DNA from: an uncultured Chitinophagaceae bacterium
GTDB taxonomy: Bacteria > Bacteroidota > Bacteroidia > Chitinophagales > Chitinophagaceae
Reading direction: 5' to 3'
NCBI GenBank assembly: GCA_937900675.1
Contig: CALCEA010000056.1
Span: forward strand, 1-34,944
Length of the DNA stretch: 34,944 nt
The position numbers and the translations under genes were made by a program. How positions within the stretch are numbered: position 1 is the first letter of the stretch; each line of letters opens with the position of its first letter. Below the pieces are notes generated by a model that was given only the letters and a program-made list of their open reading frames with translations, made no database searches and had not been told where the DNA came from. Shown in pieces: positions 15,553 through 23,236 of the stretch.

Positions 15553-16313
15553 TGCTCAAAGAACTCATTTTATCCATTAGGGCGTATTATATGGCGCACC
15601 AATTTATTTTGCAAAATAAATTGTGGAAGTGGATGATTATTCCTGGAATCATCTACACAACCCTATTCATCATTGGAATGAATTATTTTGGACAGAGTTC
15701 AAGTTTTTTTATTGAATGGATCATACTCAAAACAGGATTAAAAAGCTTTGTAGATAGTTTAAATAGCGACTGGCTAGGATTTTTTATAACCATGGGTAGT
15801 TTCTGGTTATGGTTTACCCTACTCTTATTTTACTTTGCCATTTTTAAATTTATCTTCCTGGTTTTATTCTCTCCGTTTTTTACTTATTTGCATTTAAGAG
15901 TTGCAGCAATACAAGAAGAGAAAGTTTTTGTATTGAATATAACAACTTATAGAAAATTGGTGTTAAGAGCAATACAATTAAGTTTGACTAATTTACTATG
16001 GCAAACAGTGTACCTGATACCAGTTGTTTTAGTATGTACACTGCCTTTGATTGGTTGGTTCACACCCATTTTTACCATACTCATGGAAGCCTATTTTTTT
16101 GGATACGCAATGATTGATTATGGCTTGGCTACCGAAAAACAAAGTAGAATTGCATCTGCAAGTTATGTGAGTGAACATAAAGGATTACCTATTGGAAATG
16201 GATTATTATTTTACTTGCTTCATCTTATTCCAATCATTGGATGGATGACTGCACCATTTTATGCTTTAATCGCTGCACATATTAATACACAAGAAGTAAA
16301 AGAAATAGCCTAA
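15552..16313 (+). CDS. EI24-domain (CysZ-like) integral membrane protein
   Basis: A 253-residue membrane protein with about five hydrophobic segments (near residues 26-43, 74-110, 145-165, 168-185, 215-240). The C-terminal region has the EI24 family pattern: a MIDYGLATEKQ segment, then SYVSEHKGLPIGNG, then HLIPIIGWMTAPFYALIAA. Relatives include CysZ, a sulfate transporter, but no sulfur gene is nearby and the substrate is unknown. It overlaps upp upstream and the methylase-like gene downstream by one base each (TAATG), a strong sign of one translationally coupled unit. Confidence 0.85.
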   Translation: MLKELILSIRAYYMAHQFILQNKLWKWMIIPGIIYTTLFIIGMNYFGQSSSFFIEWIILKTGLKSFVDSLNSDWLGFFITMGSFWLWFTLLLFYFAIFKFIFLVLFSPFFTYLHLRVAAIQEEKVFVLNITTYRKLVLRAIQLSLTNLLWQTVYLIPVVLVCTLPLIGWFTPIFTILMEAYFFGYAMIDYGLATEKQSRIASASYVSEHKGLPIGNGLLFYLLHLIPIIGWMTAPFYALIAAHINTQEVKEIA

Positions 16314-17014
16314 TGAGTGAAGCGAAAGTATATTTATTACCCATGTTGCTGCATGAAGATGGATGGGAAAGTATTCCTGCAGATATAGTGAAATGGATAC
16401 AACAATGCGATGCTTTTTTTGTAGAGAACGAAAAAACCACCAGAAGGTATTTCAAAAAATTATGGAGAGAGATGGTCATTGAAGACTATACCTGGTGTGC
16501 TATCCATAAAGTGGAAGCAGAGCAAATAAATACTTTCAAAGACTTATTAAAAGCTGGTAAAAATATTGGCATCATTTCAGAAGCTGGATGCGCTGGAGTA
16601 GCAGATCCCGGCCAAATATTAGTAGGTATTGCACAAGAAATGGGTGTAACAGTAAAGCCATATGTGGGACCTAATTCTATTTTACTGGCTTTAATGGCAA
16701 GTGGCATGAATGGACAATTATTTCAATTTCACGGCTATCTCCCAATTGAAGCATTGGAGAGAAAGAAAAAAATTCAGGCCTTGGAACAAGATATGAGATC
16801 AAGAACATGTACTCAAATCTTTATCGAAACACCTTATCGAAATGATCAGTTATTAGATGCCATTCTTCAATCTTGCCATGCAACTACTAAAATTTGTATC
16901 GGAGTGGATATTACTGGGCCAAGCGAATGGATTAAAACCGGCACAGTAGATTATTGGAAGAAAAATAAGCCTGAGCTACACAAAAAGTTAGCAGTATTCT
17001 TAATAGGACACTAA
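16313..17014 (+). CDS. Tetrapyrrole-methylase-fold SAM-dependent methyltransferase (RsmI-like, divergent)
   Basis: A 233-residue member of the tetrapyrrole (corrin/porphyrin) methylase fold. The RsmI-like middle is recognisable: FFVENEKTTRRYFKKL, NIGIISEAGCAGVADPGQ, YVGPNSILLALMASGMNGQ and FHGYLP, followed by ETPYRN. RsmI itself methylates C1402 of 16S rRNA and opens with a TPIGN motif; here the matching place reads LLPMLLHEDGW, so the N-terminal motif is absent. It is best treated as a Bacteroidota paralogue of RsmI with unknown substrate. It starts inside the stop codon of the EI24-type gene. Confidence 0.85.
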   Translation: MSEAKVYLLPMLLHEDGWESIPADIVKWIQQCDAFFVENEKTTRRYFKKLWREMVIEDYTWCAIHKVEAEQINTFKDLLKAGKNIGIISEAGCAGVADPGQILVGIAQEMGVTVKPYVGPNSILLALMASGMNGQLFQFHGYLPIEALERKKKIQALEQDMRSRTCTQIFIETPYRNDQLLDAILQSCHATTKICIGVDITGPSEWIKTGTVDYWKKNKPELHKKLAVFLIGH

Positions 17015-17061
17015 AGTAATTACCGAAAATTATTGATAGAAGAATTGAATTAGCATGCAAG

Positions 17062-18279
17062 ATGGAAAAGTCCCACTTGCATTGGAAATCAGAGCATCCA
17101 AGTATTTTTATTTCTCTTTTCTTATTATTAGGTATAGGTATAGGCAACTTGTTTACCATACCCAAAGAGCCATTATACATAGGATTGATCTTAAGCATAG
17201 GGATATTAATACTTATAAACCCATCTAGATTAAGCAGCATCATAAAAAGTTTGTTTTCAAAATTTTGTTTAGTGTATTGGGGATATTGTTTACTACAATT
17301 AAAAGCCAATCAACCCAACTATTTTATTGACTTGGCAGAAAATTATATTCAACCCATTCGTGACCAGATCATCCATAAATTAAATGTATTCATACCCAAT
17401 TTTCAACACAATCAATTTGCACAAGCACTATTAATTGGAGAGAAAACACATTTGGACTCAACAACCATAGAAGCCTATACAGCCTTGGGTATCATGCATA
17501 TAATCGCAATAAGTGGAATGCATTTAGATATGATTGGACGATATCTTTTAAAACTAACCCAGTGGTGGCCTAAGAATTCTTGGCTAAGTGCTATCGAATT
17601 AATTTTTTTATTAAGTGCTGTTTGCTTGTATACACTCATCGCGCATGCAAGTCCCTCCATGGTAAGAGCATGTATATTCTTTTGCTTGTTTCAATTGGGT
17701 GGTTACTTTCATCTACATAAATACTTATTGAACTCAATTGCAAGTGGATTATTGATTATTCTTCTATGTAGCCACCAAACTATTTATCATATTGGATGGC
17801 AGTTATCCTATGCAGCAGTCATTGGAATTCATTTGGTGTATCCGAGAATTCAAAACAGCATAGCCATCCAAAATCCATTCATTAAAGCTATTTGGAACAA
17901 TTTCTCCATTACATTGGCTACTCAAATAACCACATTACCATTATTGCTCTTTTACTTTAATACCCTATCCACAGGAATTATCTTGAGCAATATGATCATG
18001 ATTCCTCTAAGCAATATCTTACTACAGGGCCTAATTTTATTAATATTAATTCCATCCACCCTTTGTAAAATGCTGTATTGGGGGCAAATCATAGAAATCT
18101 TTATGCAAAAAATGACACAGATTGTGCAATACATTTTCACAATCAGTCCACAACCCATTCATTTTAGCGCTATCCCTATTGGGTATCTGCTTGCATACTA
18201 CCTTAACTTCTTGTACCTTTGCGTATGGAAAAAAAGATTCAATCCGCCCTTATTTCGGTTTTCTACAAAGACGGCTTAG
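17062..18279 (+). CDS. Short ComEC/Rec2-family membrane protein
   Basis: Polytopic membrane protein matching the competence domain of ComEC, the channel that brings single-stranded DNA across the inner membrane. The signature AISGMHL is at residues 149-155, after QALLIGEK and ALGIMHI; a run of hydrophobic helices follows, with HASPSMVRA and GWQLSYAAVIGI. Two or three helices precede it (about 15-32, 38-54, 69-80), but only some 15 residues separate the last from the helix at about 96, so the N-terminal OB-fold region of full-length ComEC is missing. There is no C-terminal metallo-beta-lactamase domain. At 405 residues it is shorter than usual ComEC. The reading frame runs 55 bases into purH. 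It may still be functional, or be a degraded or reassigned relative. Confidence 0.82.
   Translation: MEKSHLHWKSEHPSIFISLFLLLGIGIGNLFTIPKEPLYIGLILSIGILILINPSRLSSIIKSLFSKFCLVYWGYCLLQLKANQPNYFIDLAENYIQPIRDQIIHKLNVFIPNFQHNQFAQALLIGEKTHLDSTTIEAYTALGIMHIIAISGMHLDMIGRYLLKLTQWWPKNSWLSAIELIFLLSAVCLYTLIAHASPSMVRACIFFCLFQLGGYFHLHKYLLNSIASGLLIILLCSHQTIYHIGWQLSYAAVIGIHLVYPRIQNSIAIQNPFIKAIWNNFSITLATQITTLPLLLFYFNTLSTGIILSNMIMIPLSNILLQGLILLILIPSTLCKMLYWGQIIEIFMQKMTQIVQYIFTISPQPIHFSAIPIGYLLAYYLNFLYLCVWKKRFNPPLFRFSTKTA
18190..18221 (+). promoter_or_regulatory. purH promoter inside the comEC-like gene, abutting the purH start
   Basis: CTTG (18190-18193), a 20-base spacer, then TACCTTTG (18214-18221), followed by CGT and the purH ATG at 18225. 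Box sequences and spacing equal those of the rpsP promoter. The expected transcription start coincides with or is within a few bases of the ATG, suggesting a leaderless or nearly leaderless purH mRNA. Confidence 0.6.
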
Positions 18280-19709
18280 AGCCATTAGCTAGAACCTTAC
18301 ATAGTTTAAATATTACCATCTATTCTACTGGTGGTACACAAAAATTCTTAGAAGATTTAGGCATCCCTTGTGTTGCAGTCGAAAGCGTAACTGGATATCC
18401 TTCTATCTTAGGGGGTCGTGTAAAAACCTTACACCCTTCTGTTTTCGGGGGAATTTTGGGAAGAAGATATGAGGAGCAGGATTTGCAAGAAATGGCTCAA
18501 TTCAATATTCCTGCTTTAGATTTAGTGATTGTAGATTTATACCCATTTGAAGAAACCCTTAGAAATACCACAGAAGAAAAATTAATTATCGAAAAAATTG
18601 ATATTGGCGGCCCATCTATGATTCGTGCTGCGGCGAAAAACTTTCGTGATTTAGTGGTGTTATCTGCTAAGGAAGATTATACAAAATTGAATCAATTATT
18701 GATTGACCAAAAAGGAACTACCCAATTAGATCAAAGAAAGGCATTTGCTGCAAAAGCATTTGAAGTGGTAATGCATTATGATATAGCTATCAACAACTAC
18801 TTTAATCCAATCACTGGTAAAACTTTGAGATACGGAGAGAACCCACATCAAATAGCTAATTTTTATGGCAATCTAGATAACTGGTTTACTCAATTAAATG
18901 GTAAAGAATTATCTTATAATAATTTAGTGGATGTAGATGCTGCTATTGCTATTATTACAGAATTACCTAAAACTAGTTTTGCCATTATCAAGCATACCAA
19001 TGTATGCGGTGTTGCACAAAGACCAACTGTATTAGAAAGTTGGACAGCAGCTTTAGCGGGTGATCCAGAAAGTGCTTTTGGGGGCGTATTAGTAACCAAT
19101 GGCACGATCGATAAAGCAACCGCGGAAGCCATTCAAGAAATATTTTTTGAAGTATTAATTGCTCCTGCTTTTGATCAAGATGCGATTACTATTTTGTCTG
19201 CAAAGAAAAATAGAATCTTATTGCAAACTAAAGAAGGGGTTCAATTTAAACCAACTCAACAAAAATCTATTTTAAACGGCACATTGGAACAAGGTATCGA
19301 TGCGGGCAATTATGCCAACTGGGATGAAGTGGGTGCAAGACCTTGTAGTGATTCAGAAAAAGAAGATTTAATTTTTGGTAATATTGTTTGTAAACATTTA
19401 AAGAGTAACGCCATTGCATTAATCAAGAATAAGCAATTAGTTGGAAAAGGCTGCGGTCAAACATCTAGAGTAGATGCATTAAGACATGCTATTGAAAAGG
19501 CAAAGCAATTTAATTTCGATTTAAATGGTGCCAGCCTTGCTTCTGATGCTTTCTTCCCATTTGATGATTGCGTAAAAATTGCACATCAAGCAGGCATTCA
19601 ATCTTTTATCCAGCCAGGGGGTTCTGTAAGAGATAAGGATAGCATCGAATACTGTGTAAACAATGGATTGGCCATGGTGATCACTGGATTAAGACATTTC
19701 AAACATTAA
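18225..19709 (+). CDS. purH: Bifunctional AICAR transformylase/IMP cyclohydrolase
   Basis: Catalyses the last two steps of purine biosynthesis, AICAR to FAICAR to IMP. The N-terminal cyclohydrolase (MGS-like) domain spans about residues 1-190: SALISVFYKDGLEPLAR, YSTGGT, then GGRVKTLHPSVFGGIL. The transformylase domain follows, with YGENPHQ, IKHTNVCG, DPESAFGG and the ending FIQPGGSVRD and GLRHFKH. Length (494) is normal. The ATG at 18225 is chosen over a TTG two codons earlier. It overlaps the ComEC-like frame by 55 bases and has its own promoter there. purH is the only de novo purine gene in the window. Confidence 0.97.
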   Translation: MEKKIQSALISVFYKDGLEPLARTLHSLNITIYSTGGTQKFLEDLGIPCVAVESVTGYPSILGGRVKTLHPSVFGGILGRRYEEQDLQEMAQFNIPALDLVIVDLYPFEETLRNTTEEKLIIEKIDIGGPSMIRAAAKNFRDLVVLSAKEDYTKLNQLLIDQKGTTQLDQRKAFAAKAFEVVMHYDIAINNYFNPITGKTLRYGENPHQIANFYGNLDNWFTQLNGKELSYNNLVDVDAAIAIITELPKTSFAIIKHTNVCGVAQRPTVLESWTAALAGDPESAFGGVLVTNGTIDKATAEAIQEIFFEVLIAPAFDQDAITILSAKKNRILLQTKEGVQFKPTQQKSILNGTLEQGIDAGNYANWDEVGARPCSDSEKEDLIFGNIVCKHLKSNAIALIKNKQLVGKGCGQTSRVDALRHAIEKAKQFNFDLNGASLASDAFFPFDDCVKIAHQAGIQSFIQPGGSVRDKDSIEYCVNNGLAMVITGLRHFKH

Positions 19710-19713
19710 TTGA

Positions 19714-20643
19714 ATGTCCCATCAAAAAAAAGCATACCTGGCCCTTACTGTAACAAGTATAGTTTGGGGAACAACTTGGGTAGCAAGCAAGATGGGCATC
19801 AATCATATGCCAGCATTCGAGTTGGCTAGCATTCGACAATTTTTTGGTGGCAGCATTTATATTTTGTTTTTTTTGCTCATCAAGAAAGAAAAACTTCCAA
19901 CAGCCAAACAATTTAAGTGGTTAATACCAATGGCCTTTTTAATGTTTGTATCTTCTAATGGTATTGCTACATATGGCTTACAATTTATTACAAGCGGCTT
20001 AGCGGCTTTAATTGCTGCATTGTATCCACTATCTGTAGTGTTAATTGAAAGATTTTATTATAAAGCTATTCGTATTACACCTCAAACCCTGTTGGGTTTG
20101 TTTCTAGGCTTACTAGGAATTGGATTTATATTTTATAAAGATAGTCTACAGGTTCATGGTGGACACTATCCCTTGGGTGTTGGTCTTTCTATGTTTGCAA
20201 TGCTTACATGGAGCGTTGGTTCAATCATTATTTCCAGAACAAAAATAGATATCAACCCTTACTATTCTATTGGATGGCAAATGTTTATTAGTGCCATTAC
20301 CATGGGTGTATTCACCTATCTTTCTGGAAATTATATTCCTATTACAGAGATACCTGCCATTTCTTGGGGCGTCATTGTTTATATGGTTATTGGTGGTTCT
20401 GTATTTGCATTCATCTCTTTTATATACAGCATGAAGCACTTACAAGCATCTATTGCGTCTTTATATGCTTATATCAATCCCATTGTTGCTATCTGGGTAG
20501 GATCGCTATTACTCAAAGAAGATATGAGTTGGAATAGTATTGTAGGAACTATCTGCACGCTAACAGGAGTATACTTGGTAAATAATAGTTTGAAGAAACA
20601 AAAAGATCCAGTTGAAGCAGTATCTGATGCAGACGCTATGTAA
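19714..20643 (+). CDS. EamA/DMT family transporter
   Basis: Inner-membrane protein of the drug/metabolite transporter superfamily with two EamA repeats. The 309 residues hold about ten hydrophobic helices; the first repeat begins ALTVTSIVWGTTWVASKMG with PAFELASIRQ, and the second begins near residue 155 with GLSMFAMLTWSVGSIII. The end of repeat 2 has SLYAYINPIVAIWVGSLLLKED, a strong EamA signature. The cytoplasmic tail is short and charged. It starts 4 bases after purH, probably the last gene of that operon, and its stop codon directly touches the stop codon of the convergent lutB gene. The substrate is unknown. Confidence 0.92.
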   Translation: MSHQKKAYLALTVTSIVWGTTWVASKMGINHMPAFELASIRQFFGGSIYILFFLLIKKEKLPTAKQFKWLIPMAFLMFVSSNGIATYGLQFITSGLAALIAALYPLSVVLIERFYYKAIRITPQTLLGLFLGLLGIGFIFYKDSLQVHGGHYPLGVGLSMFAMLTWSVGSIIISRTKIDINPYYSIGWQMFISAITMGVFTYLSGNYIPITEIPAISWGVIVYMVIGGSVFAFISFIYSMKHLQASIASLYAYINPIVAIWVGSLLLKEDMSWNSIVGTICTLTGVYLVNNSLKKQKDPVEAVSDADAM

Positions 20644-22023
20644 TTATTTTTTGTGCTGCTCTTTCCAAAGTTGATTAAATGTTTTTTTAGGAAACTCTAA
20701 TGGAGCTCTTTTATCTGACCAGCCTTTAAACATTTTGTTAATTACCCAATTCTTTATAGGAGCATTTCCCTGATTCATTAAAGTTCTACTTAAAGATGCT
20801 TGCTTCCACATTTTCCAAGCAAATTTTTCAGCAAAACTACTCTCCCCCTCAATCACCGCCTCTCTTCTATTTTCCAAAAGTAATTCGTGTAAATTAATTT
20901 TAACAGGACACACTTCTGTACAATTGCCGCACAAACTAGAAGCATAACTCAAATGCTTATAATCATGCATACCTCTTAAGTGAGGAGTAATAACACTTCC
21001 GATGGGCCCACTATAAGTTGTCTCATATGCATGTCCACCAATATTTTTATATACAGGACAAGCATTTAAACAAGCACCACAACGAATACAGTATAAAGCC
21101 TCTCGACTTTTCGCATTCGCTAATAATTCAGTGCGTCCATTATCCAATAAAATAACATACATCTCTTCTGGACCATCCGTTTCATCCGCTTTTCTTGGGC
21201 CAGAAATAATACTATTGTATACAGTTACTTGTTGACCAGTTCCAAATGTGGACAATAAAGGCCAAAACAAACCCAAGTCATTAATAGAAGGAATTACTTT
21301 TTCTATACCCACTATTACAACATGTGTTTTAGGCCAAGAAGCAGACAATCTTGCATTTCCTTCGTTCTCTGTTACGGCAATAGCGCCCACATCAGAGATG
21401 ATGAAGTTTGCGCCAGTAACACCAATTTCAGCTTGCGTGTATTTTTCTCTTAAATTTTTTCTAGCCACCAAAGTCAATTCTTCTGGTGTCATATTAATAT
21501 CTGTCCCTAATTTCTCTGCAAACAATTTTGCAACATCCTCTTTGCTTTTATGCATTGCAGGTGTTACAATATGATAGGGAGCTTCCCCATCTAATTGTTG
21601 AATGTATTCTCCCAAATCCGTCTCCACACTTTCTACTCCAATAGATTCTAGATAAGCATTTAAATGTATTTCTTCTGTAACCATACTCTTGCTCTTCACA
21701 ATGGATTTGCAAGATTTTTCTTTACATAAATCTCCAATAAAACTTAAAGCCTGTTCACTATCTTCTGCCCAAAAAACCTTGGCACCTCTTTTAGTAATTT
21801 GATTTTCAAATTGCGTTAGGTGTAAATCCAAATGCTCAATGGCCTCCCATTTTCTGTTTTTTGATAATTCTCTTACACGATTTAAATCGGTGAATTGTAA
21901 TTTACCTTTTGGTACGACAGCATTGTATTTGCCAATATTGAAGTTGATCTTTTTTCTATGATCCAAATCAATTGCTTTGGCACTACTTTTAGAATCAAAT
22001 GATGCTGCGTATATACTCTCCAT
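20644..22023 (-). CDS. lutB: LutB-type lactate utilisation iron-sulfur protein
   Basis: Component of the LutABC-type L-lactate oxidation system, or a related LUD-domain iron-sulfur protein. The 459 residues comprise an N-terminal LUD domain (about 60-295, with GVTGANFIISDVGAIAVTENEGNARL) and a C-terminal ferredoxin-like part: CIRCGACLNACPVY (C312, C315, C318, C322) and LCGNCTEVCPVKIN (C365, C368, C372) binding two 4Fe-4S clusters. The C-terminal LutB tail (FAWKMWKQASLSR) is present. LutA and LutC are not in the window; the neighbours upstream are a DUF3109 gene (10 bases) and gldD. Naming it LutB is confident; a role in lactate oxidation is inference. Confidence 0.92.
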   Translation of the reverse strand: MESIYAASFDSKSSAKAIDLDHRKKINFNIGKYNAVVPKGKLQFTDLNRVRELSKNRKWEAIEHLDLHLTQFENQITKRGAKVFWAEDSEQALSFIGDLCKEKSCKSIVKSKSMVTEEIHLNAYLESIGVESVETDLGEYIQQLDGEAPYHIVTPAMHKSKEDVAKLFAEKLGTDINMTPEELTLVARKNLREKYTQAEIGVTGANFIISDVGAIAVTENEGNARLSASWPKTHVVIVGIEKVIPSINDLGLFWPLLSTFGTGQQVTVYNSIISGPRKADETDGPEEMYVILLDNGRTELLANAKSREALYCIRCGACLNACPVYKNIGGHAYETTYSGPIGSVITPHLRGMHDYKHLSYASSLCGNCTEVCPVKINLHELLLENRREAVIEGESSFAEKFAWKMWKQASLSRTLMNQGNAPIKNWVINKMFKGWSDKRAPLEFPKKTFNQLWKEQHKK

Positions 22024-22033
22024 TAGTACAAAA

Positions 22034-22624
22034 CTACTTATTTTTCTCTTTCAAATGCGCGGCAGTGGCATCCAGAGTTTCGTAAAAAGTCTCCCCATAT
22101 TTTCTGATGATGGATTCCTTTAAAAACACATAGGCAGGCACTTTCAATTTCTTGCCCAATGAGCAGGCAGCCTTACACAAATCCTCTCTTGGCTCGTAAT
22201 TCATATATTCAATGCCTGGATCAGATTTGCTTTTGGATAATTTAATTGGAAATAAATGACAGCTGATAGGCTTCTTCCAAGGAATTTTACCATCATTATA
22301 GGCCTGTTCAAATGCACATTTGATAATCCCCTCTTTGTCTTTATAGCCATATGCGCAAATTTTGCCATCAATTGTTGGGGTCACCCAGCCAAACTCTCTG
22401 TCATATAAATAAGGACCAACTTGTTTGATTTCTTTAATTCCCTCCTTGGTCATATAAGGTTTCACCATTTCAAAAAAGTCTTTTATATACTCTTTTTCTT
22501 TGTTTTCTAATGGCGCACCTGCATCTCCATCTTCACAACATCCCCCCTTGCATTTTGATAAATCACATACAAACTGCTCTTCTACTACTTGGTCGCTCAC
22601 CAAAACATGGTCTATAATAATCAT
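22034..22624 (-). CDS. DUF3109 family cysteine-rich protein
   Basis: A 196-residue cytoplasmic protein of the DUF3109 family, common in Bacteroidota, function unknown. Near the N-terminus is a cysteine cluster (FVCDLSKCKGGCCEDGDAG), and later single cysteines occur in KICAYG, IKCAFEQA, PISCHLFPI, DLCKAAC. Eight or more conserved cysteines suggest a metal or iron-sulfur site, but no defined cluster motif is seen. The ATG at 22624 is the natural start. It stands 27 bases after gldD and 10 bases before lutB, on the same strand. Confidence 0.88.
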   Translation of the reverse strand: MIIIDHVLVSDQVVEEQFVCDLSKCKGGCCEDGDAGAPLENKEKEYIKDFFEMVKPYMTKEGIKEIKQVGPYLYDREFGWVTPTIDGKICAYGYKDKEGIIKCAFEQAYNDGKIPWKKPISCHLFPIKLSKSKSDPGIEYMNYEPREDLCKAACSLGKKLKVPAYVFLKESIIRKYGETFYETLDATAAHLKEKNK

Positions 22625-22651
22625 ATGCTAAATTGTGCTGTAAAGATAGTT

Positions 22652-23236
22652 TTATTTCCATCGCAAAGTGCGCACCATTCTTTGCATATCCTTAAAAAGA
22701 TATTGATTAATAGGTGCTAAAGAATCTTCATTGGGTGTAGTCTCAAAATACAATGCTGCTCTTAAAAAATGTCTGGTAGAATCTGTTGCAAAAAACTGGT
22801 AAGAAGTAGCAACATCTCCTCCAATATGAAAGAAAACGCCTTTTACCTCTTGATTGATTTCAAATGCAGAGTCTTCAATAAAATTAGCCTTGCTATTATG
22901 ATTATTAGCAAATGTATACGCATCTTTTACCAAGGTATCTATACTAGCACTTGCATTAATTTGATTATAACTTAGGTATAAAGTAGCACCAAATTGCGGG
23001 TACCTGATATTTAACCAAGCATCTTTTGATTTATCATTGCCTAAATAACTTACTTGCTTATCTATTGTTGCATAAACAGGATACTCAAAAGAATAAGGAT
23101 AGCCGGTTTCAGAAAAAACTTGATATTGCTTTGCAGGTAAATCAATTTGCTGATACCCTTTGGGTTTAACTGAATAAGGCTGATTACAACCCAAGCCAAT
23201 TAAAAGAAAAAAGAAAAATAATTTACGCAATTGCAT
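22652..23236 (-). CDS. gldD: Gliding motility lipoprotein GldD
   Basis: Lipoprotein required for gliding and associated type IX secretion in Flavobacterium johnsoniae. From the ATG at 23236 it has 194 residues with a lipoprotein signal (MQLRKLFFFFLLIGLGC, C17 as the lipid site). The GldD pattern is clear: GYQQIDLPAKQYQ, PYSFEYPVYATI, AWLNIRYPQFGATLYLSY, a VKGVFFHIGGDVATSYQFF block, then TDSTRHFLRAALYFET and PNEDSLAP. A TTG nine codons upstream is an unlikely start. It overlaps the end of gldE by 14 bases, so the two are translationally linked. No other gld or T9SS genes are in the window. Confidence 0.93.
   Translation of the reverse strand: MQLRKLFFFFLLIGLGCNQPYSVKPKGYQQIDLPAKQYQVFSETGYPYSFEYPVYATIDKQVSYLGNDKSKDAWLNIRYPQFGATLYLSYNQINASASIDTLVKDAYTFANNHNSKANFIEDSAFEINQEVKGVFFHIGGDVATSYQFFATDSTRHFLRAALYFETTPNEDSLAPINQYLFKDMQRMVRTLRWK

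Noticed and set aside
17062..18279. ComEC-like gene as a pseudogene
   Set aside because: No internal stop or frameshift is visible, and the helices and signature motif are intact; it is short but open.
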